This document shows, in pieces, positions 35,964-43,796 of a DNA stretch of 64,000 bases. The DNA comes from Paenirhizobium naphthalenivorans. GTDB taxonomy: Bacteria; Pseudomonadota; Alphaproteobacteria; Rhizobiales; Rhizobiaceae. The notes below the pieces were generated by a model that did not search any database, had not been told where the DNA came from, and was given only the letters and a program-made list of their open reading frames with translations. The number at the start of each line of letters is the position of its first letter. The first letter of the stretch is position 1. Location of the stretch: assembly GCF_007992095.1 (NCBI RefSeq), contig NZ_BJZP01000017.1, positions 31,750-95,749 of the forward strand. Reading direction: 5' to 3'. The position numbers were made by a program, and so were the translations under genes.

Positions 35964-36126
35964 ATACACAAGCCCTGCAACGCCGGACTTGGCACGCTGG
36001 CGGCACTCGGCACGCTTGCCCTCACCGTAACCTCATCGCTTTCGGCCGACGACCCGATCAAGCTTGGATATCTGGCCTTCTGCCGGTTTCGTGGAGGCTG
36101 CGTCTCGGGTGACCAGGGGGAGTTTT
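35964..36126 (+). pseudogene. 5' remnant of an ABC substrate-binding protein gene
   Basis: Behind an AGAGGAGAA ribosome-binding site the frame opens with ATA instead of a start codon, then CAC AAG and a clear signal peptide (LGTLAALGTLALTVTSSLSA) followed by DDPIKLGYL, the usual beginning of a mature binding protein. The similarity stops after about 55 codons, and the frame runs into unrelated sequence and a hairpin. The rest of the gene and its transporter are absent. It is a truncated, probably silent relic at the border of a rearranged region. Confidence 0.6.
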
Positions 36127-36151
36127 GCTTTCTAGGAATATGGAACGCAAA

Positions 36152-36181
36152 AACCCCGCAGCGTGAGCTACGGGGTTATTT
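36152..36181. terminator. Hairpin with T-rich tail after the binding-protein remnant
   Basis: AACCCCG and CGGGGTT flank an inner AGC-GTGA-GCT stem. ATTTT follows on the plus strand and an A-rich stretch precedes it, so it could terminate transcription from either side. Confidence 0.65.
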
Positions 36182-36560
36182 TAATTAAGGCTGGTTGCGG
36201 GGGCCTGATTGCACCGAGACTTGCAATATCGCAACCTCAAGCCCGCCATGCGCAGCCACGATCTCACCGTGCCAGCTGGAAGCCTCGAAATACCTCCCCC
36301 TTTGCCGGTTTTATTGATTCAATCGGCCTGTGTGATTTGTTGGGAGCGGGTGATGCGGGGACAGTCGGGGTTCTGGGATTTGGACGAACGTTACGAGCGG
36401 CTGAGCGCTGGCGGCGATCCTCTGGAGAAGCCATCTTGAGCGTTGAATGGGGATGGATTTCGTCGTGGTCCTTGCTCTGATGCTCTGCCCCCCAAAAACT
36501 GGATCGTTCAGAAATGGAGTTTTCCGCGGTAATTTCCCGGCTGGGAAAAGGAGCGGAAGC

Positions 36561-36827
36561 ATGAAGGCATCGAAGTTCTCGGACGCGCAGAAGGCGTTCA
36601 TTTTGAAGCAGGGCGACGACGGCGTGCCAGTGGCAGAGATTTGCCGGAAGGCAGGGATCAGCCAGGCGACGTATTTCAATTGGCGCAAGAAGTATGCAGG
36701 CCTGTTGCCCGACGAGATGCGTCGGCTGAAGGCTTTGGAAGAGGAGAATCCCAGGCTGAAGAAGATCGTTGCGGATCTGACGCTCGACCGCGAGATGCTG
36801 CAGGATGTCATCCGCCGAAAGCTCTGA
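36561..36827 (+). CDS. IS3-family transposase OrfA (helix-turn-helix subunit)
   Basis: 88 residues. The helix-turn-helix segment VAEICRKAGISQATYFNWRK and the leucine-rich MRRLKALEEENPRLKKIVADL dimerisation helix are typical of OrfA proteins of the IS407/IS2-like branch. The ATG follows AAAAGGAG. In intact elements OrfB is made by -1 frameshifting near the OrfA end, and the overlapping OrfB frame is indeed present here but is cut short. Confidence 0.85.
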   Translation: MKASKFSDAQKAFILKQGDDGVPVAEICRKAGISQATYFNWRKKYAGLLPDEMRRLKALEEENPRLKKIVADLTLDREMLQDVIRRKL

Positions 36828-36958
36828 GGCCTGTCCGGAAGCGCAAGCTGGTTGACGGCATGTTGGTGGACTGGGGCATATCGATCCGACGGACCTGCAC
36901 GGCCCTAAGGTTCGACACGTCGACCGACCACTACAAGTCCCGACGCACCGGACAGGCC
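36818..36958 (+). pseudogene. IS3-family transposase OrfB, N-terminal fragment
   Basis: In the frame overlapping the OrfA stop, KALRPVRKRKLVDGMLVDWG and SIRRTCTALRFDTSTDHYK are recognisable as the start of OrfB (family: HTH_21 then rve integrase). The integrase core with its DDE residues is missing. The frame continues for some 30 codons after the break without similarity. Confidence 0.7.
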
Positions 36959-37434
36959 CCAGCGGGTCATGTCGGGCGCCCGCTTCTCGATCCGGAGCAA
37001 CCGCCATCTCGACGACCTCTACTTGGTCGGCCATCCGCGCACAGGTCATAAACATCCACTCGAGGCAGCTCATCGGTCTTATGCCCTGCCACTTCGCCGA
37101 ATCTTGGGTGGTGCGTGGCAAATTACAGGCCATCCGACCCAGCACCTTCAGCTTTTCCTCGACGCACAAGATCGCCTGTCGGCGGGACAACAAGAACAGC
37201 CCGCTGTTCGCGGAATTCCTATCGTCCTGAAGCGATTGAAGAGCCAGAACGGAATGTGGCAAAAACTCCGCACGCAGATTCATGTCCTGACAGATCAAAG
37301 CGAGCCACCGGTGTTGCGGAATTGAATTTTAAACGCGGTCAACCAGTTTGCCGACGACCGAGCGGTTGGTCTCATCGATGGAATGTCGTTGGAGGCGAGC
37401 CGCAGAACAAGATTGCCTGAGAAAGCGCAGCCGA
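36959..37434. other. Rearranged intergenic stretch without a recognisable gene
   Basis: Several short open frames exist on both strands. The long minus-strand frame that crosses this stretch and the IS remnant has no recognisable protein. Some local coding bias is visible near 37050-37230 and 37335-37430, so more gene debris may be present, but I cannot identify it. Confidence 0.4.
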
Positions 37435-38391
37435 TCAGGCATTTCGCGCGTAGCGTTGGGCAATCAGTGCACACACCATCAACTGGATCTGGTGGAACAG
37501 CATCAGGGGCAGGACGATGGCGCCGACGCTCTGGCCGGCGAAGATCGCACCGGCCATCGGAACGCCACTGGCAAGACTCTTTTTCGAGCCGCAGAAGGTG
37601 ATGGTGATTTCGTCCTCTCTGGAAAACCCGAGGAAACGGCTGCCGAACATGGTGACGGCAAGCACCGTTGCGAGGAGGACGACGTCGACAATAGCGACAA
37701 TGCCGAGATCTTGAAGCGAAAGCGTCCGCCACAGGCCCTCGACGACAGCGGAGCTGAAGGCGAGATAGACCACCATCAGGATCGAACCGCGATCAATCGG
37801 CGCCAGCAGCTTCTTGCGGGCGCGGATCCAGTCGCCGATCCACGGTTGGAGGATCTGCCCAAGAATGAAGGGCGCCAGCAACTGCAGCAGGATCTGCTTG
37901 AGCGCCGTCATCGAAAATCCACCCCCGCCCGACGCCGAAAGCAGCAAGCCGACGAGAAGCGGCGTCAGGAACATGCCAAGGATATTCGAGGCGGATGCAG
38001 CGCAGATGGCGGCCGGCACGTTGCCACCGGCCATCGACGTAAATGCGATCGAGGACTGCACCGTCGAAGGCAAGACGCAGAGAAACAGGAGACCGGTATA
38101 GAGCGCCGCGGGAAGCGATGACGGCAGCATGAGACCGGCGGCGAGCCCGAGAAGTGGAAAGATGGCGAAGGTTACAAACAGGATCACGCCGTGCAGCCTC
38201 CAGTGCAGCAGGCCGGCGATCACCACGTCGCGCGAGAGGCGCGCGCCGTGCAGAAAGAACAGCAGAGCGATGGCGAGCTTCGTCGCAAGCGCCATCCACA
38301 CCTGCGCCCCGCCGGTGACCGGCAGGACCGAGGCCAGGAGCACTGCCGCCAAGAGCAGCATTGTGAAGGTATCGGGGAGGAAACGGCGCAT
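37435..38391 (-). CDS. Bile acid:sodium symporter-like (BASS/SBF-like) transporter
   Basis: 318-residue membrane protein with about nine or ten hydrophobic segments. It belongs to the SBF-like branch (YfeH type), with VLPSTVQSSIAFTSMAGGN and TFCGSKKSLASGVPMA, the conserved crossover and GSKKS motifs. It moves an organic anion with Na+ or H+ across the inner membrane; bacterial members rarely transport bile acids, and substrates are mostly unknown. It is divergent from a LysR gene that probably regulates it. Confidence 0.88.
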   Translation of the reverse strand: MRRFLPDTFTMLLLAAVLLASVLPVTGGAQVWMALATKLAIALLFFLHGARLSRDVVIAGLLHWRLHGVILFVTFAIFPLLGLAAGLMLPSSLPAALYTGLLFLCVLPSTVQSSIAFTSMAGGNVPAAICAASASNILGMFLTPLLVGLLLSASGGGGFSMTALKQILLQLLAPFILGQILQPWIGDWIRARKKLLAPIDRGSILMVVYLAFSSAVVEGLWRTLSLQDLGIVAIVDVVLLATVLAVTMFGSRFLGFSREDEITITFCGSKKSLASGVPMAGAIFAGQSVGAIVLPLMLFHQIQLMVCALIAQRYARNA

Positions 38392-38480
38392 CTTCTCATT
38401 CCGGTGGACGTCGTTTCGCTCACTCCATTATTGTGATACAAGATGCAACAAATAACGCTCATCACGAAACGAGATATCAG

Positions 38481-39341
38481 ATGCTCGACCTCGTCCAGTT
38501 GCGCAGTTTCCTCGCGATCCAGCAGACAGGCAGCTTCACCCGCGCCGCGGAAAATCTCGGGCTTGGGCAGTCAACGGTCAGCCAGCATATCCAGAAGCTG
38601 GAGGCCGCGCTTGATCGCCGTCTCATCTTTCGCGACACCCATCGCCTCGGCTTGACACCCGATGGCGAAGTCCTGGCCGGCCACGCCCGCGCAATGCTCG
38701 CAATCGACGCTCAGGTTTTCGACCTGTTTGCAGCGAACAAGCTGCGCGGGCAATTGCGACTTGGCGTCTCCGAAGACTTCGCAACCAGCCGCCTGACGGC
38801 GGTCCTCGAAGATTTCACCCGCGCGTATCCCTCCGTGGATCTGCAATTGACCGTGGCATTGAGTGGAGCGCTTTACGAGATGCAGGATCTGGGAGAAATC
38901 GACCTCGTCTTCGCCAAACGACGCCTTGGCGACCAGCGCGGTCGTCTCGTCTATCGCGAGCCGCTGATCTGGCTGGCACGCGATCCGCTGCAACTGACGG
39001 CTCAGTCGGCTCCTTTGCCGTTGATCGCCTTCCCGCCGCCAAGCATTACCCGCAAGCTCGCTCTCGAAGCCCTGGATGCAAGCCGGATTCCCTGGCGCAT
39101 CGTCTGCACATGCGGCAGCCTCAGCGGACTGACGGCTGCAGCGCGCGCGGGCATGGGCGTCCTGGTGCAGCCGCGCAGCATGGCGCCCGCCGGCCTGAAA
39201 GAAATCCCCCAGGATATTCTGCCACCGCTCGAGGACGTGGAGTTCGTCCTGGTCCCGCGCAACGGAGCCGACCAGGCGCTCATCACCGCCATGTCGGACG
39301 AAATCCTCTCGAAAGTCGGGAGCAGTTCCGAGACGACCTGA
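38481..39341 (+). CDS. LysR-family transcriptional regulator
   Basis: 286 residues from the ATG opening MLDLVQLRSFLAIQQTGS. The helix-turn-helix FTRAAENLGLGQSTVSQHIQ is at about residues 18-37, followed by an effector domain. It is divergent from the BASS-type transporter with an 89-bp gap that contains TTGT-GAT-ACAA at 38431-38441 as a candidate half-operator. A role in controlling organic anion transport is inferred from position. Confidence 0.9.
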   Translation: MLDLVQLRSFLAIQQTGSFTRAAENLGLGQSTVSQHIQKLEAALDRRLIFRDTHRLGLTPDGEVLAGHARAMLAIDAQVFDLFAANKLRGQLRLGVSEDFATSRLTAVLEDFTRAYPSVDLQLTVALSGALYEMQDLGEIDLVFAKRRLGDQRGRLVYREPLIWLARDPLQLTAQSAPLPLIAFPPPSITRKLALEALDASRIPWRIVCTCGSLSGLTAAARAGMGVLVQPRSMAPAGLKEIPQDILPPLEDVEFVLVPRNGADQALITAMSDEILSKVGSSSETT

Positions 39342-39516
39342 AGCCGGGACGGCCGGTTTCCATCTCTAAAAGGCCGAAGGTGCGCATGGATACGCCGCTT
39401 CGGCACGGCAATGGTGCGCCTGTTTCGAGCACGACCGCGCGCATTTGCCTAAAAATTGTGCATTTGATCTATTGCACAAAAACTATCTTGACGGTCGCGC
39501 GAAATCGGCATTCACT

Positions 39517-39537
39517 GAACCAATCGGAAATTGGTTC
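39517..39537. promoter_or_regulatory. Inverted repeat upstream of the GntR gene
   Basis: GAACCAAT-N5-ATTGGTTC is a perfect 8-bp inverted repeat ending 9 bp before the GntR start codon. A further GGACCAAT half-site follows. Its position over the ribosome-binding region suggests autorepression. Confidence 0.65.
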
Positions 39538-39546
39538 GGACCAATC

Positions 39547-40278
39547 ATGCCAGACACCTCACCCAAAGAAAACTCGAACTACGCCCTCGAAAAGCTCCGG
39601 GATCTTCTTCGCCACGGTGACGTCGGAGTGGAAGGGAAGCTGCCAACCGAGCGCACACTGTCGGAAAAGCTTGGCCTCAGTCGCCGGGCCATCCGCCGGG
39701 CGCTGGAGGTTCTCGAGGCGGAAGGCGCAATCTGGCGCAAGCAGGGATCCGGCACCTTTGTCGGCCAGAAGCCGCACGAGTGGAGCGACCAGCTGGAGAC
39801 GATCGTGGCGGGAACCAATTTCATGGAGATCATGGAAGTGCGCCTCCGCATCGAACCCCAACTGGCGCAACTGGCGGCCCTCCGGGCGAAAGGCAGCGAC
39901 ATCGACCGCATGCGGGAGCTCGCTCAGAAGATCCTCGGCAGCGAGGATGCCGACGCCAAGGAGCTCTGGGACGGGGCGCTCCACCGGCAGATCGCCCAGG
40001 CAGCAGGCAACCTGCTGTTCCTGTCCATCTTCGACGTCATCAACCGGGTTCGCCAGGACGACGCCTGGCAGTCGATCCGCGAGCGCGCCCGCAGCAACGC
40101 CAACACGATGAGCATATCCAGCGCCCAGCACGCGGCGATCATCGATGCCATTGCCGCCCGAGATCCCGCCAAGGCGGGCGAAGCGATGCGCCGGCATCTG
40201 TTGATGCTGCAAGAGCGCCTGATCCGGCAAACCTCGATGGACCATCTGGAGGATGATCCGATCGGCGATGTGTCATGA
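39547..40278 (+). CDS. GntR-family regulator, FadR subgroup (FCD domain)
   Basis: 243 residues from the ATG that starts MPDTSPKEN. The winged helix (GKLPTERTLSEKLGLSRRAI, then RKQGSGTFVG) covers residues 35-80, and an all-helical FCD ligand domain follows with the metal-site style pattern LHRQIAQAAGN and HAAIIDAIAARDPAKA. FadR-type regulators sense carboxylates. It precedes the dipeptide-type import operon by 101 bp and is the likely local regulator. Confidence 0.92.
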   Translation: MPDTSPKENSNYALEKLRDLLRHGDVGVEGKLPTERTLSEKLGLSRRAIRRALEVLEAEGAIWRKQGSGTFVGQKPHEWSDQLETIVAGTNFMEIMEVRLRIEPQLAQLAALRAKGSDIDRMRELAQKILGSEDADAKELWDGALHRQIAQAAGNLLFLSIFDVINRVRQDDAWQSIRERARSNANTMSISSAQHAAIIDAIAARDPAKAGEAMRRHLLMLQERLIRQTSMDHLEDDPIGDVS

Positions 40279-40379
40279 CGTACCGAATTCCGGCCGCGTG
40301 GCCGGTCTGACTTGAACGCCGGGGAAACAACCGGTGAGACCCTTGAGAACAGAGAACCAGACCAGAGGAGTTCCAGAAT

Positions 40380-41888
40380 ATGAAGATACTGTCCCGTCTT
40401 TCGACCTTATTGCTGGCCGGTGCGATGCTCGCGAGCCCCGCCCTGTCCGCCGAGCTTCGCATCGGCCTCGCGGACGATGCCGACGTGCTTGACCCGGCCC
40501 AGTCCCGGACCTTTGTCGGCCGCATCGTCTACACGGCGATGTGCGACAAACTCGTCGACGTCTCGCCTGACCTGAAGATCGTGCCGCAGCTCGCCACGGA
40601 ATGGGCCTGGTCCGCCGACGGCAAGGAACTCACCATGAAGCTGCGCGAGGGCGTGAAGTTCCATGACGAAACGCCGTTCAACGCGGCCGCCGTCGTCGCC
40701 ACCATCGAACGCAACATGACGCTTCCGGAATCGCGTCGCAAAAGCGAGCTGAGCTCGGTCGAGAAGATCGAGGCCGTCGGCGACTACGAGGTCAAGTTCA
40801 CCCTGAAGGCGCCGGACGTCACGCTTCTCGCGCAGCTTTCCGACCGCGCCGGCATGATCGTCTCGCCGGCGGCTGCCAAGGAGCTGGGCGCCAATTTCGG
40901 CTCCAAGCCCGTCTGCGCCGGGCCGTTCAAGTTCGTCGAGCGCGTGCAGCAGGACCGTATCGTCCTCGAGAAGTTCGCCGACTACTGGGACAAGGACAAG
41001 GTGTTCATCGACAAGGTCACCTATCTGCCGATCCCGGATTCCACAGTGCGTCTCGCCAACTTGCGCTCCGGCGAACTCGACGTGATCGAGCGGTTGGCCG
41101 CAACCGATGCCGCTTCGGTCAAGAGCGACGCCGCCCTCACCTATGCGGATACCGTCAGCATCGGTTACATGGCCATGTACGTCAACATCGCCAATGGGCC
41201 GCGCGCCGACAATCCGTTCGGCAAGGACAAGCGCCTGCGTCAGGCTTTCTCGCTCGCTATCGACCGCGAGGCGCTGAGCCAGGTGGTCTTCGAAGGAACG
41301 GCCATGGCCGGCAACCAGCCCTATCCGCCGACCAGCCCCTGGTTCAACAAGGAAATTCCGGTTCCCGCCCGCGATATCGCCAAGGCCAAGGAGCTCATGA
41401 AGGCGGCAGGGCATGAAACGCTCGACATCGAGCTGCAGCACGCCAATAGCCCTGTCGTAACCCAGATGATGCAGGTCATTCAATCGATGGTCGCGGAAGC
41501 CGGCTTCAACGTCTCGCTGAAGGCCACCGAATTCGCCACCCTGCTTTCCGAACAGTCTGCCGGCAATTTTCAGCTCAGCCGCTCGGATTGGTCGGGCCGC
41601 ATCGATCCTGATGGCAACCTGCACCAGTTCGTCACCTGCGAAGGCGGTATCAACGACTCCAAGTACTGCAACGCGGAGGTCGACAAGCTCCTCAACGAGG
41701 CACGCGCCTCGACCGATGACGCGGTCCGCAAGCAGAAATACGACGCTGCGGCCAAGATCCTCAACGACGACCTGCCGATCATCTATCTCGGCCATCAGTC
41801 CTGGATCTGGGCCATCAAGAAAGAAGTCACCGGCTTCGTACCGTCGCCCGACGGCATGATCCGCCTGCTCGGCGTCAAGAAGGGCTGA
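40380..41888 (+). CDS. Periplasmic peptide/opine-type binding protein (SBP_bac_5, DppA-like)
   Basis: 502 residues with a Sec signal peptide (STLLLAGAMLASPALSA, cleavage near residue 22). The mature part has the SBP_bac_5 hallmarks: LDPAQSRTFVGRIVYTAMCD, WAWSADGKELTMKLREGVKF and KVTYLPIPDSTVRLANL. Ligands of this class are di- and oligopeptides, glutathione, nickel or opines. Being followed by a gamma-glutamyltransferase gene, gamma-glutamyl peptides or glutathione are attractive ligands, but this is inference. Confidence 0.92.
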   Translation: MKILSRLSTLLLAGAMLASPALSAELRIGLADDADVLDPAQSRTFVGRIVYTAMCDKLVDVSPDLKIVPQLATEWAWSADGKELTMKLREGVKFHDETPFNAAAVVATIERNMTLPESRRKSELSSVEKIEAVGDYEVKFTLKAPDVTLLAQLSDRAGMIVSPAAAKELGANFGSKPVCAGPFKFVERVQQDRIVLEKFADYWDKDKVFIDKVTYLPIPDSTVRLANLRSGELDVIERLAATDAASVKSDAALTYADTVSIGYMAMYVNIANGPRADNPFGKDKRLRQAFSLAIDREALSQVVFEGTAMAGNQPYPPTSPWFNKEIPVPARDIAKAKELMKAAGHETLDIELQHANSPVVTQMMQVIQSMVAEAGFNVSLKATEFATLLSEQSAGNFQLSRSDWSGRIDPDGNLHQFVTCEGGINDSKYCNAEVDKLLNEARASTDDAVRKQKYDAAAKILNDDLPIIYLGHQSWIWAIKKEVTGFVPSPDGMIRLLGVKKG

Positions 41889-41902
41889 TTTTGCCCAGTC
41901 TT

Positions 41903-41930
41903 GCCTACGGAGCGCCGATGCTCCGTAGGC
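41903..41930 (+). other. Perfect hairpin between binding-protein and permease genes
   Basis: GCCTACGGAGC, a 6-base loop and its exact complement make an 11-bp stem 14 bp after the binding-protein stop. No T-run follows. It matches similar hairpins at the same position in other importers of this window. Confidence 0.7.
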
Positions 41931-41957
41931 GACCCCGCAATCCAGGACCGTGCGCCC

Positions 41958-42905
41958 ATGCATCTCTACATCGGAAAACGGCTGCTCGTTGCCATCCCGA
42001 CGCTGCTGATCGTCTCGATCTTCGTCTTCTCGCTGCAGAAGCTGCTGCCGGGCGATCCCGTCCTCGCCATGGCCGGCGAAGAGCGCGATCCGCAGGTGAT
42101 CGAATTCCTTCGGGAGAAATACCGCCTGAACGATCCGGTCGTGTACCAGTACGGCTATTGGATCGCCAATGTATTGCAGGGCGATTTCGGCATGTCGCTG
42201 CGCACCAACCAGCCGGTGCTGGAACTGATCGGCGAGAAGCTGCCGGTCACCATCCAGCTCGCGGTGATGTCGATGATTTTCGCCTTCGTCATCGGCGTGC
42301 CGATGGGCATCCTGGCGGCAGTCAAGAAGAACAGCGTTGTTGATTATATCGCCAATATCGTCGCGTTGTCGGGCCTTTCCATCCCGAATTTCTGGCTGGG
42401 CATCATGCTGATCCTGCTCGTCTCGGTCAGGTTAGGCTGGCTTCCGGCCTCCGGCTACGAATCGATCTTCGTCGATCCCGTACGCTCCATCGAAACGATG
42501 ATCATGCCGTCCTTCGTGCTTGGCACGGCCCTCGCCGCCACCTTGATGCGGCACACCCGCTCGGCCATGCTGGGCGTCATGAAGGCGGATTACATCCGCA
42601 CGGCACGCGCCAAGGGCCTGTCGGAACGGGTCGTCATCCTCAGCCATACCTTTCGCAACGCTCTGTTGCCGATCGTAACGCTCAGCGCGCTTCTGTTCGG
42701 CGAACTGCTGGCCGGGGCCGTCCTCACCGAACAGATCTTCACCATTCCCGGCTTCGGCAAGCTGATCGTCGATGCCGTGTTCAACCGCGATTACGCCGTC
42801 GTCCAGGGTGTCGTTCTGTGCACCGCCGTCGGCTTCATCCTGATGAACCTCGTGGCCGACGTACTCTATGTCCTCCTCAATCCTCGCATGAGGGCCAACC
42901 TATGA
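41958..42905 (+). CDS. Peptide-type ABC transporter permease (DppB/GsiC-like)
   Basis: 315 residues from the ATG opening MHLYIGKRLLVAIPTLLIVS; a longer frame starts inside the preceding hairpin. Typical DppB features are LPGDPVLAMAGEE and the EAA-type loop RTARAKGLSERVVILSHTFRNALLP. It overlaps the next permease by 4 bp (ATGA). Six hydrophobic segments are visible. Confidence 0.93.
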   Translation: MHLYIGKRLLVAIPTLLIVSIFVFSLQKLLPGDPVLAMAGEERDPQVIEFLREKYRLNDPVVYQYGYWIANVLQGDFGMSLRTNQPVLELIGEKLPVTIQLAVMSMIFAFVIGVPMGILAAVKKNSVVDYIANIVALSGLSIPNFWLGIMLILLVSVRLGWLPASGYESIFVDPVRSIETMIMPSFVLGTALAATLMRHTRSAMLGVMKADYIRTARAKGLSERVVILSHTFRNALLPIVTLSALLFGELLAGAVLTEQIFTIPGFGKLIVDAVFNRDYAVVQGVVLCTAVGFILMNLVADVLYVLLNPRMRANL

Positions 42906-43774
42906 CCGCGCTCGACCAGACCGCCGTTGCGGCACCGGCCAGGAGCAGCAATCGCGCATGGCGGAAACTCAAGGCCGACAGAAGCGCCCTTGTCGGCCTC
43001 TCCATCATCGTGTTCTTCACCTTGCTTGCGATCGCCGCCCCTCTTCTGCCGATCGTCGATCCGCTGGCGACCAGCTGGACGGCCATTCGCAAGGCACCGT
43101 CCGCCGCCCATTGGATGGGCACCGACGATATCGGCCGCGATATCCTGTCCCGCATGATCTGGGGGGCGCAGGCGTCGCTCATGGCCGGTATCTTTTCGGT
43201 CGCCATCGCCATTGCCATCGGCGTTCCCTTTGGCTTGATCTCCGGCTATTTCGGAGGGTGGGTCGATCAGGTGATATCGAGGATCACGGAGGCCTTTCTG
43301 GCCCTGCCGTTTCTGATCATGGCCATTGCGCTTGCCGCCTTTCTCGGTCCCAGCCTCACGAATGCGATGATCGCGATCGGCCTTTCCGCGATGCCGGTCT
43401 TCGTGCGGTTGACGCGCGGTCAGGTTCTCGCGGTCAGGACCGAAGACTATGTCGAAGGCGCGCGCTCAATCGGCCTTGGCCACTTCGACATCATGACGCG
43501 GTACATCCTGCCGAACATCATGGCGCCGATCATCGTGCAGGCGACCCTGACGGTCGCGACGGCCATCATTGCCGAGGCCAGCCTCTCCTTCCTCGGCCTT
43601 GGTCAACAGCCGCCGGCCCCAAGCTGGGGTTCCATGCTCAATGTCGCGAAGAATTTCCTCGACCAGGCACCTTGGATGGCCATGTGGCCGGGGGCCGCAA
43701 TCTTCCTGGTCGTGATCGGTTTCAATCTGCTCGGTGACGGTCTGCGCGACGCGCTCGACCCCCGGGAATCATGA
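42902..43774 (+). CDS. Peptide-type ABC transporter permease (DppC/GsiD-like)
   Basis: 290 residues. An N-terminal hydrophilic tail is followed by the first helix (LVGLSIIVFFTLLAIAAPLL), then HWMGTDDIGRDILSRMIWGA, the DppC/OppC hallmark, and the loop EGARSIGLGHFDIMTRYILPN. It is translationally coupled to the DppB-like gene and followed by the gamma-glutamyltransferase gene after 22 bp. Confidence 0.93.
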   Translation: MTALDQTAVAAPARSSNRAWRKLKADRSALVGLSIIVFFTLLAIAAPLLPIVDPLATSWTAIRKAPSAAHWMGTDDIGRDILSRMIWGAQASLMAGIFSVAIAIAIGVPFGLISGYFGGWVDQVISRITEAFLALPFLIMAIALAAFLGPSLTNAMIAIGLSAMPVFVRLTRGQVLAVRTEDYVEGARSIGLGHFDIMTRYILPNIMAPIIVQATLTVATAIIAEASLSFLGLGQQPPAPSWGSMLNVAKNFLDQAPWMAMWPGAAIFLVVIGFNLLGDGLRDALDPRES

Positions 43775-43796
43775 AGTAATATCGAAGGAACAGTTG

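Larger units (their letters stand above)
36487..36958 (+). mobile_element. Truncated IS3-family insertion sequence
   Basis: An intact-looking OrfA is followed by only about 47 codons of OrfB, after which the similarity ends. The left end probably lies near the CCCCCCAAAAACTGG stretch just upstream of OrfA, which resembles IS3-family tips. No right end or target duplication was found. The element cannot transpose by itself. It lies next to a truncated binding-protein gene, so insertion and later deletion probably shaped this area. Confidence 0.7.

Noticed and set aside
36264..37298. 344-codon minus-strand frame across the IS3 remnant
   Set aside because: It crosses the clearly coding OrfA in antisense and has no similarity; chance open frame in a rearranged region.
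40407..41963. 518-codon open frame on the minus strand
   Set aside because: Antisense to the peptide-binding protein gene; rich in Asp, Gly and Val in shadow-frame fashion and without a domain.
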